Source of the DNA: Bacteroidales bacterium UBA1256
GTDB taxonomy: Bacteria; Bacteroidota; Bacteroidia; Bacteroidales; Paludibacteraceae
Length of the DNA: 12,086 nt
Assembly: GCA_002308195.1 (NCBI GenBank)
Contig: DBVU01000044.1
Coordinates: forward strand, 20,099-32,184
Reading direction: 5' to 3'
Below the pieces are notes generated by a model that ran no database searches, was not told the DNA's origin, and saw nothing but the letters and a program-made list of their open reading frames with translations. The number at the start of each line of letters is the position of its first letter. Position 1 is the first letter of the stretch. A program made the position numbers and the translations under genes. Below, piece by piece: positions 6,520 to 12,086 of this stretch.

Positions 6520-6951
6520 TTATGATTTCTGATTTTGGTCATTCAAGAACACCACTTCGATTCCTGCGCGTTTGAGCAATTCAACGCCATCCATGATGCG
6601 GTATTCTTCGCCGTACACAACGCGTTTGATGCCCGACTGAATAATCAGTTTGGAACACTCCAGACACGGACTGGCTGTGACATAAAGCGTAGCTCCATCA
6701 GACGAGTTATTGGAGCGTGCCACTTTGGTCAAAGCGTTAGCCTCGGCGTGTAGCACGTACGGTTTGCTGACGTTATTCTCGTCTTCGCAGATATTCTCAA
6801 ATCCCGAAGGAGTGCCGTTGTAACCATCGGAGATAATCATTTGGTTCTTGACCAAGAGCGCACCCACCTTGCGGCGTACGCAATAGCTATTCTCCGACCA
6901 AGTGCGCGCCATGCGCATGTACAAGTAATCGCGTTTGGTTTGTTTGTCCAT
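6520..6951 (-). CDS. comEB: Deoxycytidylate (dCMP) deaminase family protein
   Basis: A zinc-dependent deaminase of 143 residues, the usual size for the ComEB/dCMP deaminase group. It converts dCMP to dUMP for thymidylate synthesis. Zinc ligands and proton shuttle are visible: His68 and Glu70 in LHAEANAL, and Cys96 and Cys99 in SPCLECSK. The substrate-side segment DGYNGTPSGF (42-51) is typical of dCMP deaminases and separates it from cytidine and tRNA-adenosine deaminases. The gene sits 9 bp after the 5'-nucleotidase-like gene and 14 bp before the S41 protease gene, all on one strand. The comEB name is historical, and no competence role is implied although comEC occurs elsewhere in the window. 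Confidence 0.92.
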   Translation of the reverse strand: MDKQTKRDYLYMRMARTWSENSYCVRRKVGALLVKNQMIISDGYNGTPSGFENICEDENNVSKPYVLHAEANALTKVARSNNSSDGATLYVTASPCLECSKLIIQSGIKRVVYGEEYRIMDGVELLKRAGIEVVFLNDQNQKS

Positions 6952-6960
6952 AAGTTAGAT

Positions 6961-8499
6961 TTATTTGATGATTTTGATACGACCTTGCGGTTCTGCATAG
7001 TCGTTCGATATATGACCGCCCAGATTTTTTTCAAGGAATTCCACGAAGATGTCTCGGTAAAGTACATCGCCACGCTCAATCACTTTGCAGTTCTTCAGCA
7101 TGTCGTAGAATCCGCCGCCTGTGACGCAATAGTCGATAGTCCCCACAGTGTAAATTTTGTTCGGGTCAATGGGTTCGTATTCGCCGGTAGTCTTATTGAG
7201 AACTTCCACGTCGCTAATCGAATGATCGGCCACGCGGGCAGTGAAACGGAGACCGGAAACTTGCGGGAACGAGCCATCCTCGATAGGCAGAGCACTAGTG
7301 CACTTGCGCAGCAAATCGATGATGGTAGCTCCGCTCGCCTCGACAACCCACAGATTGTTGTCATAGGGCAGCATATCCGTGATATCGCCATAGGTCAGAT
7401 CGCCTGCTACTTTCTCGGTACGAATGCCTCCGCCGTTGGCCAACGCAATATCGGCACCGGAGATGATTCGGTAGGCATCGCATATAATATCGCCTGCGTT
7501 GGTTTCAGCCATGCGCACTTCTTGCTTGCCGGCCGCATTGAGGATACGCAGAGCAACATCGCTGTGGCAAACTACGCGCTGAGTCTGTTCGCGCATCAGA
7601 TATTCGATGCTATCGGTTACCCATTTGACGCGCTCATTGCGCTCGGTCAGCGTATTAACCGGAATCAGTTCGGTACTCAGTTTACCGTTGCGGATGATGA
7701 GTCGGCCGATATTGGCGAACTTGGTTCCTGTTTCGGTAATGATAACCGGCAGACCGGCTGCATTGTGCACAGTGTCTTGCACTACTACCGAATGGGTGTG
7801 GCCGTCCAAAACGGCATCGATACCCGTGGTGCGACGAATCAGTTGATGCGAATCAACGCCCGTCTGGTTAGGATCTTCGCCTAGGTGAGAAAGAACTATC
7901 ACGTACTTCGCGCCTTTCTTGCGCGCCTGGAGTACAGTGCGTTGCAGCACATCGAAGAAATCTTTTTCGCGCAAGTTGTAGATCTGCTCGTCGCCATTCA
8001 TAAAGGCCGCCGTCTCTGTATAGAGAGCCGTTGGTGTTGTGGCGCCGACAAAAGCAATCTTGGTCTTGCCGAATTTCTTGATGACGAATGGTGCATACAC
8101 GCTTTTCTTGCAACCCGCCTTGTATAGGTTGGCGCTAACGACGGGTGCGCCGATATACTTCAGCAAATCAGCCGAATGGGCGATAGGATAATCGAACTCG
8201 TGGTTGCCCAACGTGATGACATCGTAGTCGACTTCGCGCATGATGTCTGCTACGTATTTGCCTCGCGAAAGTGCTCCCGCAGCGCCACCCTGGACAAAAT
8301 CACCACTGCTGACTACCGCCACAAAAGCCGTATCGGCCGTGGCATCGCGCAGACCGGCCAACACCTGATAACCATGAATGGCACAATGGACATCGTTTTC
8401 GTACAAGATGACGATACTCTGTTTCTGTGGCTTTGGCGCAGCCCATACAAACTGGCCAAACAAGAATGCCAGAGTCAAGAATAGATAAATCTTTTTCAT
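6961..8499 (-). CDS. Exported 5'-nucleotidase / 2',3'-cyclic phosphodiesterase family protein (UshA-like)
   Basis: A secreted metallophosphoesterase of 512 residues expected to dephosphorylate extracytoplasmic nucleotides. A signal peptide covers residues 1-20 (hydrophobic core, FVWA before APKPQ). The calcineurin-like domain follows with its dimetal ligands: Asp36 and His38 in ENDVH, Asp67 in SSGDF, Asn99 and His100 in LGNHEFD, His205 in LSHLGED, and His234 and His236 in DGHTHS. The C-terminal 5'-nucleotidase domain starts near residue 330 with ETNAGD, NGGGIR (355-360), LPYDNNL and the SGLRF segment. All metal ligands are present. The exact substrate (nucleoside monophosphate, cyclic nucleotide or UDP-sugar) cannot be told. 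It lies 21 bp after mpl and 9 bp before the dCMP deaminase gene, fitting nucleotide salvage. Confidence 0.9.
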   Translation of the reverse strand: MKKIYLFLTLAFLFGQFVWAAPKPQKQSIVILYENDVHCAIHGYQVLAGLRDATADTAFVAVVSSGDFVQGGAAGALSRGKYVADIMREVDYDVITLGNHEFDYPIAHSADLLKYIGAPVVSANLYKAGCKKSVYAPFVIKKFGKTKIAFVGATTPTALYTETAAFMNGDEQIYNLREKDFFDVLQRTVLQARKKGAKYVIVLSHLGEDPNQTGVDSHQLIRRTTGIDAVLDGHTHSVVVQDTVHNAAGLPVIITETGTKFANIGRLIIRNGKLSTELIPVNTLTERNERVKWVTDSIEYLMREQTQRVVCHSDVALRILNAAGKQEVRMAETNAGDIICDAYRIISGADIALANGGGIRTEKVAGDLTYGDITDMLPYDNNLWVVEASGATIIDLLRKCTSALPIEDGSFPQVSGLRFTARVADHSISDVEVLNKTTGEYEPIDPNKIYTVGTIDYCVTGGGFYDMLKNCKVIERGDVLYRDIFVEFLEKNLGGHISNDYAEPQGRIKIIK

Positions 8500-8520
8500 T
8501 GTGCTGATTTTTTGAGGTTA

Positions 8521-9849
8521 TTATTTCGTTTTGTTCAGTAGTTCTGCTGCGAACTCGTTGACATTAACTCCATCAAACGTGCCGCTAGACATCATCAGTA
8601 GCGCGGTATTGGTATAATCCAGAGTCCGTAACTGGTCTTGCAACGCTTGGCTGTCGGTGAATACTTCCACATTTTTCGTGCCAAACGCATTGCGTACTTC
8701 GTCCGCCGTGATAGGCGTGAGACGTTTATGCTCAATCACCTTCGGATTGAAATAGACATAAGCGATATCTGCCTCCTGCATACATCCTTTGTATTGCGGC
8801 AGGAAATCGGCCATCAGGCTGGAGAAAGTATGCAATTCCATCGCAGCCACCAATTGCTTCTGTGGATAGCGTTCACGCACCGCGTTGACAGTAGCTTTGA
8901 GCTTGCTAGGCGAGTGGGCGAAATCCTTGTACGCCACGCTATCGGCTGTCTCGCAGATTTTCTCCAAGCGATTGCTAGCTCCGGTGAACGTGCTGATCTC
9001 GCGGTAGAAATCGTCAGGCGCAACACCGATGCTATGACAAGCCAACATAGCTGCTTGCAGATTCTGCATGTTATGTTTGCCGAAAACCTGCATCTCTACC
9101 GGTCCATCGTACGCCTCATAAGGAACGCAGACGATGTCTTTGCGAGCATGCTCGGCTATGTTGCGCAGATTCTCATCGCCCTTGTAGTAGATAAATGTGC
9201 CGTTGGGTTCGAAACTATCGACAAACTGGCGGAAAGTATCTACGTACTGCGGGAAGGTGGGGAAAACATTGATGTGATCCCATGCAATGCCCGTCAGAAT
9301 AGCCACGTGCGGATGATACCAAAGGAATTTGCTGCGCAAATCCAGTGGACTAGTTAGGTATTCATCGCCCTCGAACACCGCATATTTGGCCGTGTCGCTG
9401 AGGCGTACCATTCGTTCGAACCCCTCAATCTGCGCGCCAACCATATAATCGGCTTCGATACCCAAACGGTTGAGCACATACAGAATCATCGAAGTGGTCG
9501 TAGTCTTACCATGACTGCCACCTACCACGATGCGGATTTTGTCTTTGGTCTGCTCGTACAGATACTCGGGAAAAGAGTAGATCTTCAGTCCCAGTTCGCG
9601 AGCTCGAACCAACTCCGGATTGTCCTCGCGGGCATGCATGCCAAGGATGATGGCATCAATATCCGGAGTAATGCGCTCCGGATGCCACCCCATCTCCGCG
9701 GGCAATAAACCGGCATCGCGTAAGTGCGTGAGAGCGGGATCGAAGATCTCGTCATCAGAACCGGTTACTGCGTACCCCTTCTTACTGGCTACGGCTAATG
9801 CCAAGTTGTGCATCGCCGCGCCACCTATGGCTATAAAGTGGATTCTCAT
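8521..9849 (-). CDS. mpl: UDP-N-acetylmuramate:murein tripeptide ligase (Mpl), Bacteroidota type
   Basis: A cytosolic Mur-ligase family enzyme that joins recycled L-Ala-D-Glu-diaminopimelate to UDP-MurNAc, returning wall peptides to peptidoglycan synthesis. Its 442 residues contain the three Mur domains: an N-terminal Rossmann-like part (HFIAIGGAAMHNLA), a central ATPase with P-loop GGSHGKTTT (Lys115), FEGDEY (159-164), AWDH (189-192) and GKHN (257-260), and a C-terminal domain with RLE (294-296) and DFAHSPSK (309-316). The FAHSPSK-type motif separates Mpl from MurC, which has a different C-terminal signature. The start ATG at 9849 overlaps the tig stop in ATGA, implying translational coupling to trigger factor. 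A diaminopimelate-type wall is inferred from the family, not shown here. Confidence 0.92.
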   Translation of the reverse strand: MRIHFIAIGGAAMHNLALAVASKKGYAVTGSDDEIFDPALTHLRDAGLLPAEMGWHPERITPDIDAIILGMHAREDNPELVRARELGLKIYSFPEYLYEQTKDKIRIVVGGSHGKTTTTSMILYVLNRLGIEADYMVGAQIEGFERMVRLSDTAKYAVFEGDEYLTSPLDLRSKFLWYHPHVAILTGIAWDHINVFPTFPQYVDTFRQFVDSFEPNGTFIYYKGDENLRNIAEHARKDIVCVPYEAYDGPVEMQVFGKHNMQNLQAAMLACHSIGVAPDDFYREISTFTGASNRLEKICETADSVAYKDFAHSPSKLKATVNAVRERYPQKQLVAAMELHTFSSLMADFLPQYKGCMQEADIAYVYFNPKVIEHKRLTPITADEVRNAFGTKNVEVFTDSQALQDQLRTLDYTNTALLMMSSGTFDGVNVNEFAAELLNKTK

Positions 9850-11177
9850 GCAAACAGTTTTCCGAATTCGGCGTGCGAGATGGCTTTCTTCTCAACCTTA
9901 GCTACGCCCTTCAGCGCTTCGTAGATTTTGTTCTCTGCTACGCGCTCAACGATACCACGCAGTTGGTTCTCCTGCTTCAACATATCGTTAGCATACTGAG
10001 TCAGGTACTGATCGTCAACGTGCATCAGGCCGTATTGCATAAATTGCATGCGAGCTACTTCTTTGGCGTAAGCCTCTACGTCCTCTTTCTGTACATCGAC
10101 ATTGTATTCCTTCATCAGTTGGTCCTTAGCCAAGTGCCATTTCAGTTCTTCCAACATCTTCGGGAAATCTTTCTCGAGTTCGTCTGCGGTCATCTTTTCG
10201 TTGGTTGCCAATACCCAACGTTTCAGGAAATCCTCTGGGAACGATACATTCTCCATCTTCTTCATGATGGCCTCTTTGGCATCCAAACCAAATTTGTATT
10301 TGCTGTCCTCGGCCATGTTGGCTTCGATTTCGGCTTTCACTTTAGCACGGAACTCTTTCTCGGTCTTAGGAGCGTCCTGACCATACACTTTGGCGAACAA
10401 CTCAGCATCGATCTTAGCTGCTGCGTGGCGGGTGATCTCTTGAATTTCGAATGTAAAATCGCTCTTCAGTTCTTGTGCCTGTTCCTTGGAGATTCCCAAC
10501 ATAGAGCTGATTTCTGTCTCGTGCTCATAGGCCTTAGCCGGGTTGAAGGTAACTACATCGCCCTTCTTTGCACCGAAGAATTTCTTCTGCTGCGTTTTCT
10601 GCTTCATGTATTGCGGGTTGAGTACGGCATTCTCTTTTACGATTTCGCCGCCCACCTCTTTGCACAGACCTTTCACGATATCGCCTTCGGCCACTTCTTC
10701 TGCGGGAACATAGTCTCCGAAACGCTCGCTGTAACTCTTCACTTGGTTCTCTACCATCTCGTCGGTTACCTCAATCTCGTATTCGGTCAGTTTGTTTTTT
10801 GCGGTCAGTTTGGCATCAAACTCTGGAGCCACTGCGATATCGAACGCAAAGGTAAACGTGTCTTGCGTATCCATGTCGATAGTCGGAGTCAGTTCGTTGT
10901 TTGGCAGTGGATCGCCCAAGATTGCCAATTTGTTGTCCTCGATGTGTTTTTGCAGGTTTTCGCCTACCAGTTTGTTCAACACGTCGGCCAGAATACCCTT
11001 GCCGTACATTTTCTTGACCAGGCCTACAGGCACCATCCCCGGACGGAATCCCGGAACCTGTGCTTTCTGGCGAACTTGTTTCAGTTGTTTGTTGACTTCT
11101 TCCTGATAATCAGCCGGCTCTAGAGTGAGCGTGATAACGGCTTTCAGGTCTTTGATTTCTGATTGTTTGATTTGCAT
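9846..11177 (-). CDS. tig: Trigger factor, ribosome-associated chaperone
   Basis: Trigger factor binds beside the ribosome exit tunnel and shields nascent chains. The protein has 443 residues. The N-terminal ribosome-binding domain (1-120) carries VPGFRPGMVP at 41-50, the counterpart of GFRxGxVP, with Phe44 and Arg45 kept but Pro46 where E. coli has Lys. The middle segment (about 163-250) corresponds to the FKBP-like prolyl isomerase domain but is divergent, so isomerase activity is doubtful. The C-terminal part (255-443) is charged and helical like the SurA-related chaperone arms. It is preceded by typA with a 42-bp gap containing no recognisable promoter, and overlaps mpl by 4 bp. The start gives the expected N-terminus for the family. 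Confidence 0.95.
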   Translation of the reverse strand: MQIKQSEIKDLKAVITLTLEPADYQEEVNKQLKQVRQKAQVPGFRPGMVPVGLVKKMYGKGILADVLNKLVGENLQKHIEDNKLAILGDPLPNNELTPTIDMDTQDTFTFAFDIAVAPEFDAKLTAKNKLTEYEIEVTDEMVENQVKSYSERFGDYVPAEEVAEGDIVKGLCKEVGGEIVKENAVLNPQYMKQKTQQKKFFGAKKGDVVTFNPAKAYEHETEISSMLGISKEQAQELKSDFTFEIQEITRHAAAKIDAELFAKVYGQDAPKTEKEFRAKVKAEIEANMAEDSKYKFGLDAKEAIMKKMENVSFPEDFLKRWVLATNEKMTADELEKDFPKMLEELKWHLAKDQLMKEYNVDVQKEDVEAYAKEVARMQFMQYGLMHVDDQYLTQYANDMLKQENQLRGIVERVAENKIYEALKGVAKVEKKAISHAEFGKLFA

Positions 11178-11212
11178 AATATATAAATGTTAGATTTTAA
11201 TTTTCAATGAAA

Positions 11213-11228
11213 AGAGTCTTTAGACTCT
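11213..11228 (-). other. Small hairpin spanning the typA stop codon, possible attenuator before tig
   Basis: On the minus strand AGAGTC and GACTCT form a 6-bp stem around a four-base loop that contains the typA stop codon TAA (11220-11222). Four T residues follow the stem start in the minus-strand direction. A second small palindrome TTTTCA-A-TGAAAA lies next to it at 11201-11213 and partly overlaps. The stem is short for a full terminator, so it may only reduce read-through into tig or may be chance. Confidence 0.35.
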
Positions 11229-12086
11229 GCCTGCGCGTTTGCGCTCCAGTTCATCGAGAATGATCTTGCGGATACGCATAGCGTGTGGAGTAACCTCTAC
11301 GTATTCATCTTCTTTGATGTACTCCAACGCTTCCTCCAGACTCATTCTGACAGGTGGCGCCAAAACGGCTTTGTCGTCCGACGATTTGGTACGCATGTTC
11401 GTCAGTTTTTTGCTCTTGGTAACATTGATGACGATATCGCCTTCTTTGGCATTCTCGCCGACCACTTGACCTGCATACACTTCCTCTTGTGGATCGATGA
11501 AGAATTTTCCGCGGTCTTGCAGTTTGTCCAATGCATAGGCATAGGCCGTTCCCGCTTCCATCGCGATAAGCGAACCATTGTTGCGTTTCACTATCTCACC
11601 TTTCCACGGTTGATACTCCAGGAATCGGTGGGCCATGATAGCCTCGCCCGCACTCACGTTCATCACGAAGGTACGCATACCCATGATGCCGCGGCTAGGG
11701 ATAGTGAATTCCAGATGTACGCGGTCGTTCACCATCTCCATCTTGGTCATTTCGCCTTTGTGGGTCGAGACGAACTCGATGATTTTGCCCGAACACTCTT
11801 CCGGCGTATTAACAGTCAGCATTTCCACAGGCTCGCATTTCACGCCATCGATCTCTTTAACGATGACTTGCGGTTGACCTACTTGCAGTTCGTATCCTTC
11901 GCGACGCATGGTCTCGATGAGTACGCTCAGGTGCAGCACACCACGACCGTACACGCGCCAACTGCTTTCTTCTGTACCTTTCTCTACGCGCAGCGCCAGG
12001 TTTTTCTCCAGTTCTTTGTTCAGACGGTCTTGGATGTGACGACTGGTCACGTATTTACCATCCTGACCGAAGAAAGGACTGTCGTT
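11220..12086 (-). CDS. typA: TypA/BipA ribosome-associated GTPase, C-terminal part (cut by right window edge)
   Basis: TypA/BipA is a translational GTPase of the EF-G family that assists 50S ribosomal subunit assembly, especially under stress. The C-terminal 288 residues are present and the frame is open to the edge. The first visible residues, NDSPFFGQDGKYVTSRHI, are internal to TypA, so the GTP at 12050 that could serve as a GTG start is not the real one. Visible parts are the end of domain III (GRGVLHLSVLIETMRREG), the EF-G-like domain V (GEMTKME, IPSRGIMG) and the BipA-specific C-terminal domain with GTAYAYALDKLQDRG, VYAGQVVGE, LTNMR and the basic helix at the end. The GTPase domain lies outside the window. 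It is the first visible gene of the minus-strand run. Confidence 0.95.
   Translation of the reverse strand, partial: NDSPFFGQDGKYVTSRHIQDRLNKELEKNLALRVEKGTEESSWRVYGRGVLHLSVLIETMRREGYELQVGQPQVIVKEIDGVKCEPVEMLTVNTPEECSGKIIEFVSTHKGEMTKMEMVNDRVHLEFTIPSRGIMGMRTFVMNVSAGEAIMAHRFLEYQPWKGEIVKRNNGSLIAMEAGTAYAYALDKLQDRGKFFIDPQEEVYAGQVVGENAKEGDIVINVTKSKKLTNMRTKSSDDKAVLAPPVRMSLEEALEYIKEDEYVEVTPHAMRIRKIILDELERKRAGRV

Noticed and set aside
6520..6951. A competence gene cluster formed by comEB and comEC
   Set aside because: The two genes are about 6 kb apart in different transcription units, and ComEB is a dCMP deaminase with no demonstrated need in DNA uptake.
6841..7884. Plus-strand open frame of 347 codons opposite the 5'-nucleotidase and deaminase genes
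   Set aside because: It runs antisense across two well-supported genes and their junction, has no family motif and no upstream promoter.
8638..9357. Plus-strand open frame of 239 codons opposite mpl
   Set aside because: Antisense shadow of a gene with a full set of Mur-ligase motifs; no independent support.
9873..11123. Long plus-strand open frame (416 codons) opposite trigger factor
   Set aside because: It lies wholly antisense to tig, which has clear family motifs. Its product is rich in Phe, Leu, His and Val, as expected from reading Lys/Glu-rich codons backwards, and shows no recognisable domain or promoter.

Overview
The window looks like ordinary chromosome from a member of the Bacteroidota, most likely the order Bacteroidales. 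Three intergenic regions carry the Bacteroidota housekeeping promoter pattern (TTTG, about 20 bp, TAnnTTTG), and genes start without strong Shine-Dalgarno sequences. The response regulator resembles the RprY group, and the Mpl ligase and trigger factor have the forms I associate with Bacteroidales. I cannot name a genus. I see no transposase, integrase, phage gene, CRISPR array, tRNA or rRNA.

Left block (1-2015, minus strand): an RprY-like OmpR-family response regulator without a partner kinase, then rpe (ribulose-phosphate 3-epimerase) with its own promoter, then comEC (DNA-uptake channel), which overlaps the rpe stop codon by one base and runs off the left edge. Next, on the plus strand (2059-4667), is a two-gene unit: cytosolic L-asparaginase (ansA) and the M20 dipeptidase pepD. 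It is transcribed from a promoter that physically overlaps the response-regulator promoter, and it ends at a strong hairpin that should work on both strands. Both enzymes free amino acids from peptides or asparagine, so the pair fits amino-acid catabolism.

The convergent intergenic region (4621-4894) holds the bidirectional terminator, an interrupted inverted repeat, an 11-bp tandem repeat array and a perfect AT-rich palindrome. It contains no gene that I can support.

Right block (4895-12086, minus strand): a tightly packed run typA - tig - mpl - 5'-nucleotidase family - dCMP deaminase - S41 protease, read from right to left with gaps of 9-42 bp and one 4-bp overlap. It combines ribosome-associated factors (TypA, trigger factor), murein-peptide recycling (Mpl), nucleotide metabolism and an exported protease, and is probably one operon. 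typA runs off the right edge.

I found no convincing new multi-gene system. The most interesting points are the response regulator whose phospho-acceptor aspartate is replaced by glutamate, the overlapping divergent promoters in front of it, and the helically phased 11-bp repeat array.
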